A stretch of DNA of 64,000 bases, from NCBI GenBank assembly GCA_014323675.1, contig JACONN010000002.1:620001-684000 (forward strand), written 5' to 3'. The position numbers and the translations under genes were made by a program. Positions within the stretch are counted from its first letter, which is position 1, and the number at the start of each line of letters is the position of its first letter. Of the stretch, positions 9,367 through 18,182 are shown piece after piece. The notes beneath the pieces were generated by a model. The model was not told the DNA's origin. It did no database searches and saw nothing but the letters and a program-made list of their open reading frames with translations. The stretch is from Hormoscilla sp. GM7CHS1pb. Its GTDB lineage: Bacteria > Cyanobacteriota > Cyanobacteriia > Cyanobacteriales > Desertifilaceae.

Positions 9367-10488
9367 GTTCTCGGCTGTCACCCCATTCAACATCCTGTTA
9401 ACATTTATATCAAGGGGGACGGAACCATGATACCGATCAGTGACGCGGATGTTTGTGAAATTCCAATAGCGATTATTGATATCCTTCAGGGTTTTATAAT
9501 CGCTGGCGTTAGTGAAGTAAAGCCTAGCACTAGAGTTAAAAAACGATACCGTAATGTTAAACTTGTCTGTTACTGAGCCTCCCGCATCATCTGATGCAGT
9601 TATGGTCACAATTTTATTGCTATCAGCAAAGTTAGCAGCAGCAGACCTAGTAGGCGTACCACTAATCACCCCAGTAATGGGGTCAATGGTTAACCCGTCT
9701 GGCAAACCGCTAGCGCTGTAGCTGGTAATGTTATCATTGATGTCTCCAAAGTTCTCGCCGATATCAACGCGGATGCTGTGATCGCGAGTGGAGTTCTCAT
9801 CGTATTCTACAACAGCATCCACGTCCTCGATTTGAACTTCCACATACGGGGGGTTCTCTAGCTGTTTGTTTGCCGACAAAGCCTCGACACTTGGGGGTAT
9901 ACCGCCGGTTAGGCGGTTATCCTTGAGCCACAGGTTCCGCAAACTGGTGAGGTTGCCGAGCTCAGGCGGGATTGTGCCGGTCAACTCATTCTGGTGCAGG
10001 AAGAGGCCTGTTAAGCTGCTAAGGTTGCCCAACTGGGAAGGAATAGTGCCGGTCAGGGCGTTCGCGGACAACCCGAGGATCTGCAGGTTGGCGAGCTCAC
10101 TCAACTCGGTCGGGATTGTGCCGGTCAAGTCATTGTTATGTAACCGGAGCTTCGTCAAACTGCTCAGCCCACCCAGCTCAGACGGTATGGTGCCGGTGAG
10201 CGAATTGTTGATTAGGTTGAGATGCTGTAAGCTGCTGAGCCCACCCAGCTCAGAGGGGATGGTGCCGGTGAGGTTGTTGTTGTTGAGCTTGATTTCGGTT
10301 ACTCGCGAACCTTCGACGGTAATCCCATGCCAGGTGGCAACTTCCTGGGCGGAGGGGGGGGTGTCGCTACTGACATCCCAGTTTTCTTTATTTAACCAAT
10401 CTGGTCCGCCGGTCTGATTGTACAGAGCTTGTATGCCTGTATAGTCAGCGGCGTTGAGCTTATCGGTTTCGTTTTCGTTAGTTGGCAT
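9340..10488 (-). CDS. Leucine-rich-repeat exoprotein, 3' end cut by MITE
   Basis: The start at 10488 (MPTNENETDK) is set by a strong GGAGGAAA eight bases upstream; the frame is open to 10539 without such support. Residues 15-60 (YTGIQALYNQTGGPDWLNKENW) form the usual N-terminal LRR cap. About six plant-type repeats LxxNxLTGTIPxELGxLSSL follow (residues 75-215). A putative-Ig segment with ASGLPDGLTIDPITGVISGTPT follows at about residues 260-300. The last residues (CIPDLQR) come from MITE sequence. No signal peptide is seen, as in the giant paralogue, so a type I-like secretion route is possible but unproven. The original C-terminus lies at 8673-9246. Confidence 0.85.
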   Translation of the reverse strand: MPTNENETDKLNAADYTGIQALYNQTGGPDWLNKENWDVSSDTPPSAQEVATWHGITVEGSRVTEIKLNNNNLTGTIPSELGGLSSLQHLNLINNSLTGTIPSELGGLSSLTKLRLHNNDLTGTIPTELSELANLQILGLSANALTGTIPSQLGNLSSLTGLFLHQNELTGTIPPELGNLTSLRNLWLKDNRLTGGIPPSVEALSANKQLENPPYVEVQIEDVDAVVEYDENSTRDHSIRVDIGENFGDINDNITSYSASGLPDGLTIDPITGVISGTPTRSAAANFADSNKIVTITASDDAGGSVTDKFNITVSFFNSSARLYFTNASDYKTLKDINNRYWNFTNIRVTDRYHGSVPLDINVNRMLNGVTAENGCIPDLQR

Positions 10489-10523
10489 AGGTTTTTCCTC
10501 CAAAGATGGTCTGAAAGAACATG

Positions 10524-10558
10524 AATACAGCCTAGCCAACTCGATTGCGTTTTGTCAA
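10524..10558 (-). promoter_or_regulatory. Candidate sigma-70 promoter of the LRR gene
   Basis: On the minus strand TTGACA (10553-10558) is followed after 18 bases by TAGGCT (10529-10534), about 40 bases before the start codon. The -35 is perfect and the -10 is weak. Confidence 0.5.
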
Positions 10559-10591
10559 GGGTTTTGAGAAATTTTTTTTCTTATACCTTAT

Positions 10592-10606
10592 ATAAGCTGA
10601 GCTTAT
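10592..10606. promoter_or_regulatory. Palindromic operator-like motif ATAAGCTGAGCTTAT
   Basis: A 15-base palindrome upstream of the LRR promoter, embedded in GCTAAAGATACATAAGCTC (minus strand). The same composite motif, GCTAAAGATCCATAAGCTC, lies upstream of the giant exoprotein gene (35526-35550). Shared placement suggests a common regulator or common ancestry. Confidence 0.6.
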
Positions 10607-10861
10607 GTATCTTTAGCCTGGAGGCCATGTCATCCGGGCGGGGAGGGGAGGGGATCCGTGAGGGGATCCGGGCGGGGAGGGGATCGGGCCCACGTTGGCA
10701 GCGATCGCATCATTGCTGCCTTCGATGCAACTTTCTACGGCAGAATAACGGTTTGGAGCCCTTTTGCTGAAAATGTTGTTTTCAAAATTCCCTGGTCGGA
10801 AAAAAGATGCACAGGGCGTTTACTATGGTTGAAACGCCACGTACTTCATGGAGATTGATTT
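10607..10861. other. GC-rich upstream region with direct repeats
   Basis: 10630-10690 carries repeats of GGGCGGGGAGGGGATC. The complementary unit CTCCCCGCCCGGAT recurs upstream of the giant exoprotein gene at 35325-35405. Beyond 10690 nothing recognisable is seen until the RNase T2 start; ATGGAGATT before 10862 gives it a ribosome site. Confidence 0.55.
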
Positions 10862-11664
10862 ATGCTGATCAATTGGAAACGCAGATCGCTAGTCGCTCTG
10901 GTTTTGGCGATCGCGCTGCTTTTGATCCAATACGGTCCTATTCCCAGCCAGCCAACAAACCAACCTGAAAAAGAACTAGACAAGATCCTGAGTTGTCCCA
11001 TCACCGCCTCAATTGACAATCTCCTAGCCATCAGTTGGCAGCCCTCCTTCTGCGAAACTCACCAGGATAAGGCTGAGTGCCAGAGCCAGGATGCTAGCGA
11101 CTTGATGCCAAACATTTCACCTTGCATGGGCTTTGGCCTCAACCAAGGGGCAAAGAATATTGCTGCCTGCCCAGTAATTTCCCCAAGAAACCTTGGTCTA
11201 GTCAACCCAATTTTGACGATCAGCTTGATGATGAGACCTTAGCGCTACTAGAAGATCGACGGATGCCGGGGGTAGAATCCTTCTTGCATCGTCATGAATG
11301 GTACAAACATGGAACCTGCTACAACCCTCAGTCGGAACGGCCAGAGGAGGAATATTTTGAAGAATCATTAGCTTTGTTGGAACAAATCAATAATTCATTA
11401 GTGCAAGATTTGTTTGCCAGCAGAATTGGACGAACAGTCAGCTTGGCTCAAATTCAGGCAGCTTTCGATCGAGACTTTGGCCCAGGAGCGGGCCAGAAGG
11501 TCAACCTCAAATGCGATCGCCAAGGTCGGATTAGGGAACTCTGGATCAATTTGGCTGGAGATATTAAGTCCGATACCCCCATCTCCGAGCTGTTGGCAAC
11601 AGCGAAGAATGCACGGAGTCAGTGTCGGAGCGGATTTATCGATCCTGTGGGTTTTAGCAGTTAA
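10862..11664 (+). pseudogene. RNase T2, frameshifted
   Basis: Secreted acid-type ribonuclease of the T2 family. The N-terminus (MLINWKRRSLVALVLAIALL) is a signal peptide. The first frame includes LAISWQPSFCETH, the conserved start of the mature enzyme. It then slips between 11098 and 11119 into the frame that carries both catalytic boxes: HGLWPQPRG (CAS I) and FLHRHEWYKHGTCY (CAS II). The later region with paired Cys residues is intact to 11664. The total span is one base off a multiple of three, so a single indel is responsible. It could be a sequencing error; otherwise the enzyme is dead, since the second frame lacks the signal peptide. Confidence 0.85.
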
Positions 11665-11754
11665 AAGCTCCTTTATCGCGTGGGGGCCAGAACCAATACT
11701 TGTCGGTTAAGCATATAGGTTGTCATTGCGAGGGGGGGATACGTAGCGATTAAA

Positions 11755-12391
11755 GTGCCTTACGACTTGATTCTGATGGACTGCCAAATGTCTATCCTTG
11801 ACGGTTGTGAAACCACCAGAGAAATTCATCGTCTGTATAGTCAGCCTCCCGCGATCGTGGCGATGACGGCAAATGCGATGAAAGAAGACGTAGAAAAATG
11901 TCTCGGGATGGATGACTATCTGAGTAAGCCAGTATCAAAGGCAATGTTAGCAGCTATGCTAGAACGTTGGAGTCGCGCCAACCGCATGCGCTGCGCGCAC
12001 GCTACGCGATCTGCAGATGGTCCCATTATCTGCGATCGTGCAGTTCCCGACACAGAAGCACTGGAAATGGATTGGGAATTATTGCATCGACTTTCAGATA
12101 ACGATCCGGAATTTGAATTAGAACTGTTGCATTTGTTTAGTCAAACAGCTAATACTTATTTAGAGGGCCTCCGAGAGGCGATCGCATCTCAGGCTTTTGA
12201 AGAAATCAAGAAAGAAGCTCATAAATTAAAAGGTTCTAGCGGGAATATTGGGGCGAAATATACACTTAACAGCGAGTAAAATGGAAGAAATAGCAAGTAA
12301 ACAAGGGATAGAAGAATAGTCGTTATTGACAGAATTAGAAAATTACTTTAACGGCTTTCAATCGATTGTGAGAGATTTGGAATCAAAGTAA
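11755..12391 (+). pseudogene. C-terminal remnant of hybrid kinase (receiver plus HPt)
   Basis: It begins inside a receiver domain at YDLILMDCQMSILDG (phospho-Asp) and runs to the Lys motif DYLSKPVS. It continues through a short insert of palindromic GC repeat (about 11980-12035) to an HPt domain with the phospho-histidine in EAHKLKGSSGNIGA. A TAA at 12277-12279 interrupts it, and a further TAG follows near 12317. HPt-like coding (SLLTELENYFNGFQSIVRDLES) continues to 12391. The kinase part is absent. It is a decayed fragment. Confidence 0.75.
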
Positions 12392-12473
12392 ACGGGACAA
12401 GCATTCAGCATTCAGCTCAAGCTAAATGCTTGTATGATAAATAGCAAATGAATCATGATGTGAACCATTATCA

Positions 12474-12956
12474 TTATTCAACTTTGGACCAGAAAAACAG
12501 AACACTTAACATGATGGATGACATAATTACGACAATACCGAGTGTGATGAGTTCGCTCAAACCCGATCGTCCCCGGCGTCCCATAACCAGTATGTCAGCT
12601 TCCCAACTCTTGGCAAAATTGCAGATCGATCGCCCCGGACTGCCAGGAGTTTGGGTAAACTCAGTGGGAACTCCAGCAGCAGTAGCTTCTTCTGTAAGGG
12701 ATCTGAGTAGGTCTAAGCATTTCTGTTCAAACGCCTCCCACTGCTGGTGATAGTTCCGGATCAGCTCAGCAGTCGCTAGGGAATTCACATCCATACTGAT
12801 AATCCCAGGACTAACTGGACTATCTTCAGCTTCTGGAGATAGTACGTGCAGGAGCATCATTTTACCATTGCTAGCTTTGGCCAGGAAGAGAGCCCGATCG
12901 AATACACGACGAGCGAAGTCGGAGCTATCTAAGGCAACCAGGATCTTATTAGCCAT
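12474..12956 (-). CDS. Universal stress protein with frameshifted C-terminus
   Basis: UspA-fold protein starting MANKILVALDSSDFARRVFD at 12956; the upstream frame to 13007 is probably not used. The ATP-binding signature begins normally (VMGRRGRSGLSEL), but the following LGS...NYV is read in the wrong frame as ITLGIVVIMSS. In the alternative frame the same DNA gives NYVIHHVKCSVFLVQS and a TGA at 12478, the expected last beta-strand. A one-base deletion near 12525 explains it. The altered tail would disrupt the final strand and the end of the nucleotide loop. Confidence 0.8.
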   Translation of the reverse strand: MANKILVALDSSDFARRVFDRALFLAKASNGKMMLLHVLSPEAEDSPVSPGIISMDVNSLATAELIRNYHQQWEAFEQKCLDLLRSLTEEATAAGVPTEFTQTPGSPGRSICNFAKSWEADILVMGRRGRSGLSELITLGIVVIMSSIMLSVLFFWSKVE

Positions 12957-12999
12957 AATTTTAAGAGAGTAAAGCTTATGGGATATCTTACCAGACCGC

Positions 13000-14175
13000 T
13001 CACCCACCCAAATATCCCCGATCGCGCAAAATTTTCAGCGCTGCGGCCAACCGTTCGTAATCTGCGACCGTATTGTAAGGTGCAGCAGAGATCCGCATCA
13101 GGGGAGGCGTTGACGAATAATCGATGGGCACTTCAATCCTAAACTCGTCACATAAAATCTCGTACAGTTTATCAGTACAACCATTAGGTAGAGGCAGTGA
13201 CGCCATCGAGCCAATCATCTCATCGGGGCTAGGCACTGGGATATCAAGAGTTTCGCAAAGCAGCCGCCGCCCTTCTAGTACTTTAGCGTGATTGTGCTTC
13301 ATCAGTTCTGCCCAGCCACCTGGTAACAACTGACCCAAGAAAGCGATCGCTTCTGGAACGCACAGATAGGCCGTGGGATCCCCTGTACCAGTCCAGTCAA
13401 ATTCGAGATGGAAGCGCGATCGGTCCTTCCTGGACGAATTAGCCCCGTGAGAGATTGTCAGGGGACGAATTTCTGCTTGCTTGTCACGGCGCACGTATAA
13501 GAATGCTGCCCCCTTGGGCGCGGATAACCACTTATGACAGTTCGCAGTGTAGTAAGCGGCGCCAATTTCTTGGAGATTCAGTGGTATCTGTCCTGGTGCA
13601 TGGGCCCCATCTACCAGGGTATCAACATTTTTCGCTGCCAACTGGCTCACGAGCTGTGCGATCGGGAATATGAGAGCAGTCTTGCTAGTTATATGATCCA
13701 ATAATGCCAGACGTGTGCGAGAGGAGACATGCTGCATGACTATCTCGATAGCTTGGGACGGCGACTCTATGGGGAAGGGTACTGGTGCTACCACCACCCG
13801 CGCACCGGCACGTTCGGCGACAAAATTAAGCGCATTCCGACAAGCGTTGTACTCTTGGTTTGTAGTCAGCAACTCATCACCGGTCTTGAAACTCAGCGAT
13901 CGCAGCACTGCATTTACACCAGTCGTCGCATTCGGAACAAACGCTAACTCGTCCGACGGTGCTCCGACAAAGGCCGCTAACTGACGGCGAGCATCATCCC
14001 ACAGTGGTTCCAACTCCCGGACAAAAAAGCCCAGTGGATTGCGTTCTAACTGCGATCGCCAATATTGCTGCCGTTCTAGTACCGGTAGTGGACAGGCCCC
14101 AAAAGCCCCATGATTGAGATAGGTCACAGTTGGATCTAAAGACCAGAACTGCCTCCAATCTATTTCCTGACACAT
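13000..14175 (-). CDS. Class V aminotransferase, isopenicillin-N-epimerase-like
   Basis: A 391-residue PLP enzyme of fold type I. Landmarks: YLNHGAFGACP near residue 20, NATTGVNAVLRS, the PLP-binding Asp in LVDGAHAPGQ, and the Schiff-base Lys in NCHKWLSAPKGAAFL near residue 215. The sequence is closest to the CefD-like branch, common in cyanobacteria without beta-lactam pathways; the substrate is unknown (cysteine desulfurase-like or epimerase activity is possible). Its start lies 12 bases from the end of the tRNA-Asn gene on the same strand. The stop overlaps the upstream extension of the usp frame. Confidence 0.85.
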   Translation of the reverse strand: MCQEIDWRQFWSLDPTVTYLNHGAFGACPLPVLERQQYWRSQLERNPLGFFVRELEPLWDDARRQLAAFVGAPSDELAFVPNATTGVNAVLRSLSFKTGDELLTTNQEYNACRNALNFVAERAGARVVVAPVPFPIESPSQAIEIVMQHVSSRTRLALLDHITSKTALIFPIAQLVSQLAAKNVDTLVDGAHAPGQIPLNLQEIGAAYYTANCHKWLSAPKGAAFLYVRRDKQAEIRPLTISHGANSSRKDRSRFHLEFDWTGTGDPTAYLCVPEAIAFLGQLLPGGWAELMKHNHAKVLEGRRLLCETLDIPVPSPDEMIGSMASLPLPNGCTDKLYEILCDEFRIEVPIDYSSTPPLMRISAAPYNTVADYERLAAALKILRDRGYLGG

Positions 14176-14186
14176 ATTCGTTTAAA

Positions 14187-14525
14187 CTCCCCAGGCTGGA
14201 TTCGAACCAGCGACCAATCGGTTACACTTATCCCCGCGTTTCCGCCGGGGTGGACTATCTCATCATCCCGGATGGGATGTCGGGCGCTTGTGGGATTTAT
14301 TGGACAGGCTCCTCATCCCTAGTCTCTGCACCTTTCTGGCTACCTGTGGAAACCACCGCCTTTCGCCAGACTTGGATCAGGATTACCGGCATCTGAAAAT
14401 GCTACGGCTTCCCTGAATTCACCCGATTTTCCACTATTCGTTACCGAATAGCGCTGCTAAGTCATGGATGCAGCACTTGCATCTGTCCTAAACAGCCGAC
14501 CGCTCTACCGCTGAGCTACTGAGGA
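14187..14525 (-). tRNA. tRNA-Asn(GUU) with an intron in the anticodon loop
   Basis: The 5' exon (14525 down to about 14492) begins TCCTCAGTAGCTCAGCGGTA and includes the D arm and the 5' anticodon stem GTCGG plus CTGT. The 3' exon (about 14224 to 14187) reads TAACCGATTGGTCGCTGG, then the TTCGAAT loop and the acceptor strand CTGGGGA with discriminator G. Joining the exons restores a seven-base anticodon loop CUGUUAA with anticodon GUU. Acceptor pairs 1-7/66-72 all form (one G-U). CCA is not encoded. The intron is described separately. No other Asn tRNA is visible in the window. Confidence 0.9.
14225..14491 (-). ncRNA. Group I intron in tRNA-Asn
   Basis: About 267 bases. The core elements of a group I ribozyme are visible: a P/Q-like segment GGTAATCCTGATCCAAG (about 14366-14388), the R element GCAGAGACTA (14320-14332) and the S element GAGATAGTCC (14252-14261). 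The 5' exon CTGT(T) can pair with the internal guide GGACAG about four bases into the intron to form P1. Ending at the G of 14225 gives the canonical terminal guanosine and splits the anticodon between positions 35 and 36. P1 wobble pairing would instead favour a cut one base later, so the exact junction is uncertain by one base. No homing endonuclease ORF is present. Confidence 0.85.
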
Positions 14526-14593
14526 TTGACATTTACTAATGTAGCAAGACTCGATCTGATTTGTCAACCCTTTTGGAAAAAAATTTTTTTTTC

Positions 14594-15142
14594 CTATTTC
14601 AGACCCATCCGCAACTGGGCGAGACGCGCTTGAGTGCTGGGGTCTAGGGATTTGACCATAAATCTACTAGATGATTTTTTGGCTGGTAACTGGTGCTGGC
14701 CCACCCTACTGGTCATTGATGCCACCTCCGAGGCCAACTGAGTTGCCGAAATACATTCTGCCCCATATCCCACCACCGTCACTTGCTGAACTTGGTCTGA
14801 GGTGACCACGATTATTCGCTGCCGGTACTTCCGCACGTCATCGCGAAACTTGGCACAGGATATCTCTATATAAGAATCTGCTGTTTGGCCAAATTCAGTG
14901 TAATGGACCGATAAGTTTTCCGTCACCACCTCGCGGGTCTTGGGGGTGTTTTGATAATGAGCATCAAAGACTAGGAGAGTCTCAAAACCCTGCCAGGCAC
15001 TGTAATTGGTTAACACCTCTATCAGCTGCTCGCGGGCCGCCTGTAGGCCGTGGCGAGCGAGGGTCTTTTGCAGTGAAGTCCATGCTCCGATTACGTTGTA
15101 GCCGTCCACCAGCACAACGGCTTTTGGTAATGCCCGTCCCAT
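14594..15142 (-). CDS. NYN-domain (YacP/Rae1-like) ribonuclease-fold protein
   Basis: The start at 15142 (MGRALPKAVVLVDGYNVIGAW) puts the first catalytic Asp of LVDGYNV near the N-terminus, as in the YacP family. Further acidic motifs are LLVFDAHY, TADSYIEI and VTSDQVQQ. YacP-like NYN proteins are PIN-fold endoribonucleases; Bacillus Rae1 cleaves mRNA on the ribosome. The frame is open to 15286, but the extra N-terminus is encoded by the dispersed repeat at 15250-15470, which has probably inserted into the promoter region. Confidence 0.8.
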   Translation of the reverse strand: MGRALPKAVVLVDGYNVIGAWTSLQKTLARHGLQAAREQLIEVLTNYSAWQGFETLLVFDAHYQNTPKTREVVTENLSVHYTEFGQTADSYIEISCAKFRDDVRKYRQRIIVVTSDQVQQVTVVGYGAECISATQLASEVASMTSRVGQHQLPAKKSSSRFMVKSLDPSTQARLAQLRMGLK

Positions 15143-15249
15143 TGCTTTACTTAGGGTTTGTTGTGTCACATCTCCCGGCCATACCCAAGCCTGCCCCATT
15201 TGTTTTTGTGTTTTCCCTCCATTTTCTTTGAGGGTAGTGGGCGAGGGTA

Positions 15250-15470
15250 CAAGTAGTGATGTTAGCACAAGAAAGCATGGCTGCACGCTCCGGGAACCCT
15301 CCGCTACGCAGTGCGCGATCAGACGGCGATCGCAATAGTGGCATCCAACGGCAAGTCAAATAACAATATTTCAGGCATTGACGTCCCAGCCTAAAAATTA
15401 AAAATGCCACATCCCCACACCTATTGGGACAGACTAGGGCAGGCATGGCATCACTACATGTTTATCAGCG
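15250..15470. repeat. Dispersed repeat, copy 2
   Basis: Inverted copy of 8120-8285. It contains an additional palindromic segment (about 15285-15330, CCGCTACGCAGTGCGCGATC) absent from copy 1, as if a smaller repeat had inserted into the larger one. Confidence 0.85.
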
Positions 15471-15906
15471 CGAAAATCTCCCGTTTTTGCCTCCTTCTTT
15501 AGCCATAAGTCTAAAGTGTTACGACTAATTTTCACTCGTCAGCTATAAGAGACTGTTTATAAACAAAAGCTTAAAAAAAAGAGGGCTCTTCGGTACTTGG
15601 TTTACTATTATGAGGGTAGAAAAATCGCGCTCAATCAATACTATGTAATAAATTGACGGATTGAGAACCCCTATTGCGATCGACAACTGTCAGTCGATCG
15701 CATCAAAGCCTTGCTGGGCAAGGCTTACACCCTTGATTGGTTGCCCAAATACCATAATAGTCTATTCTAGAACATTTATGACGATTTCAATTGACCACAA
15801 TTTTCAACCCTTATCATCCCGTAGTTGTGCAACGCCAATAGATCGGGTCAGGCAGGTCAGGCAGGAAGATCCCAAAACTAGATTAAGCAGATCCCAGAAG
15901 AGCGAT
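15471..15906. other. Intergenic region with a solo MITE end
   Basis: 15813-15832 (ATCATCCCGTAGTTGTGCAA) matches the right terminus of the 105-bp elements at 23715 and 30037, without a left partner. An open frame runs from 15661 into the oxidoreductase, but its first 80 codons look non-coding. Nothing else is recognised. Confidence 0.5.
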
Positions 15907-17613
15907 ATGAAATCAAGGCTAGAATTAGATTACCTAATTATTGGTGCTGGTGCAGCGGGATTGCAACTGGCTTACTTTTTGCTTCGACATGGAAGAGATT
16001 ACCTCGTCCTAGAAGCTGCCGAAAAACCAGGAAGTTTTTGGCAAAAATTTCCCAGACACCGGCAGTTGATCTCGATTAATAAGATCTACACGGGCTACGA
16101 AGACCGCGAGACACAGCTGAGATGGGACTGGAACTCCCTGCTGTGTGATGACGATGAAATGTCAGTTAGCCGCTACAGCAAACGTTATTTCCTGAAGGCG
16201 GGGGATTACGCTAAATATCTTGAGGATTTCGCTCAGCACTTTGGGCTGAATATCAGGTGTAACACTAGAGTTGTCAAAATATCAAAAAATGACAGATTCA
16301 CTGTCCTAGATGACCGGGGTAATGTTTATACCTCTCGATGTTTAACGATCGCGACTGGAGTTTCCAAACCCTATATTCCAGATATTCCGGGTATTGAACT
16401 GACGGAAAACTACTTTAATTTTCCCTTCGATGCTGATGATTATATTAATCAACGGGTGTTAATTATCGGGAAAGGAACATCCGGTTTTGAAACCGCCAAC
16501 CATCTAATCGAGACAGCAAGAGTCATCCACTTATGCAATCCCCATTCCATTCAGTTCGCCTGGAAGACACACTTCGTCGGACATCTGCGGGCAATTAACA
16601 CCCCTTTTCTGGATACCTACGTGCTCAAAGGTCAGAACTCTGTCCTGGATGCTAGCATTGAAAAGATTGAATATAAGAACGGAGAGGATCTAGTTCATAT
16701 AGTTTTCTCTAATGCTGACTCCCAGCAAGCGATATTGGCTTACGATCGCGTCCTTTGCTGTACTGGTTTCCGCTTTGATAGTGCCATATTTGACGATAGC
16801 TGTCAGCCAGAACTAGCCATTGACAATAAGTTTCCGGCAATGACCAGTGAATGGGAATCACTAAACGTGCAGGATATGTATTTTGCCGGAACTTTAATGC
16901 AGGTGCGAGACTTCCACAAGACCCATTCCAATGTGATTCATGGATTTCGCTTTAATATTAAAGCCCTCAGTCACATTTGGGAGGAAAAATATCATGGCAA
17001 GTCATTACCATACCAGGAACTGCCTCTCAAGCCACAAGCAATTGTGGATAAGGCGATCGCACGGGTAAGCACCAGTGCAGCCATTTTTCTCCAACAAGGT
17101 TTTCTATGCGATTTGATAGTTATCTGCAAATCAAGTCAAACAGCACGATACTATGAAGGTTTCCCCGTGGATTATGTGCGGGAGAGTGATTTTGCTAAGC
17201 AGGAGCAGTACTATACAATTACTATGGAGTTTGGACATGTCGTTGGCGACCCATTCAGTGTCAAACGAGAAAAAGACCAGGATAAAGCTTATCTAGATGT
17301 TTATCTACATCCAATTATTCGACGCTTTAGTGGTGCTTATCTGTTCCGAGAACATCATGTTGCCGAACATTTAGAGAATGATTGGCGGCCAGGCCAGCAT
17401 CATCCAGGACTGATTGACCATCTCCTACATTGGCAGCAACGTATACTTTACGACACATGTCCTCAGTCGCCTTCGCAAAATCTTCTACTGAACCATTTGC
17501 CTCCGTCGGGGCTTCCCAATAGCCCCAATGAGCATGACGTCCAAAACTCTCAATTACCTCAGAGTCTCCTTTGTCAAATGCCTCCAGGAAAAAGTCCATG
17601 TAAGGAATTTTAA
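15907..17613 (+). CDS. FAD/NAD(P)-binding monooxygenase-like oxidoreductase, 3' end recombined
   Basis: The start at ATG 15907 (MKSRLELDYLIIGAGAAGLQ) is preceded by AGAAGAG and places the FAD-binding GxGxxG near residue 14. A second Rossmann motif, VLIIGKGTSGFETANHL, lies near residue 195; ATGVSKP and the CCTGFRFD segment are typical of flavin monooxygenase-like enzymes. Residues past about 380 form an additional domain of unknown role. The last 65-70 residues (from roughly 17400) read antisense to a methyltransferase remnant, so the authentic C-terminus is lost. Whether it remains active is unknown. Confidence 0.75.
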   Translation: MKSRLELDYLIIGAGAAGLQLAYFLLRHGRDYLVLEAAEKPGSFWQKFPRHRQLISINKIYTGYEDRETQLRWDWNSLLCDDDEMSVSRYSKRYFLKAGDYAKYLEDFAQHFGLNIRCNTRVVKISKNDRFTVLDDRGNVYTSRCLTIATGVSKPYIPDIPGIELTENYFNFPFDADDYINQRVLIIGKGTSGFETANHLIETARVIHLCNPHSIQFAWKTHFVGHLRAINTPFLDTYVLKGQNSVLDASIEKIEYKNGEDLVHIVFSNADSQQAILAYDRVLCCTGFRFDSAIFDDSCQPELAIDNKFPAMTSEWESLNVQDMYFAGTLMQVRDFHKTHSNVIHGFRFNIKALSHIWEEKYHGKSLPYQELPLKPQAIVDKAIARVSTSAAIFLQQGFLCDLIVICKSSQTARYYEGFPVDYVRESDFAKQEQYYTITMEFGHVVGDPFSVKREKDQDKAYLDVYLHPIIRRFSGAYLFREHHVAEHLENDWRPGQHHPGLIDHLLHWQQRILYDTCPQSPSQNLLLNHLPPSGLPNSPNEHDVQNSQLPQSLLCQMPPGKSPCKEF

Positions 17614-17629
17614 TCTGTTTATTTGCCAT
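17327..17629 (-). pseudogene. SAM-dependent methyltransferase, N-terminal fragment
   Basis: MANKQIKIPYMDFFLEAF, then SEVIESFGRHAHWGYWE, DFAKATEDMCRKVY and GDGQSVLD are the N-terminus and the start of motif I of a class I methyltransferase. Just after VLD the expected AGCGFGG is lost and the frame runs into the 3' end of the opposing oxidoreductase gene. Only about 75 residues are authentic. It marks a deletion or recombination junction near 17400. Confidence 0.75.
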
Positions 17630-18182
17630 CGCAATTTTCCTAATTATAGTCTCTACTCAATTTCAAACCTTACCACAAAATATACAGATATCTTGCCTTT
17701 TTCGCTTGTTTGGTGGTGATTGGTACGACCCCAACACAGGTTTTTACCTTTCTGGTTTTTCCGGCTTGATTGTTCATCTATCTGAATGAAAATTATTTCT
17801 AGCTTTTCGGGAATCTGAGATCGAATGTATTCCTTTATACATTTACGGGCTTGATGGCTGAAACCACCTTTTTCTACAGGATACTATACTGCCGTTTGGT
17901 TTGAAGAGATGCGTTCACACAAGAGAGCGCTTCTTAGGGGCGAAACCATTTCCATTGATTGGTTTCGGCGACCACGCTTGCCCAGGATATCCCAACCTCA
18001 ATTGGTTCCTAAACCCCAGTATAGCTTAATTGCTCTCCCTATACCACCAAAAAGCCTTCTCTTTTTGGTGAGTTTTTTTAGTATTTATACTCATTGCTTA
18101 AATGGGATGCTCCCACTAATGCTGGCAGTAAACCTATTTTACTTAATAGGCTATATCTATTTTTACGCCCGTTCCGGCCCGT
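17630..18182. other. Intergenic region with an unrecognised minus-strand frame
   Basis: On the minus strand about 17880-17650 is open for roughly 75 codons without a start (GGFSHQARKCIKEYIRSQIP, then KNQKGKNLCWGRTN). It looks protein-like but I cannot name it; it may be a transposase or host gene remnant. 18035-18070 contains short repeats of CACCAAAAAG. Nothing else is supported. Confidence 0.4.

Noticed and set aside
9866..10417. Long plus-strand open frame opposite the LRR gene
   Set aside because: It is the antisense reading of the LRR repeats; composition and repeats follow from the minus-strand gene.
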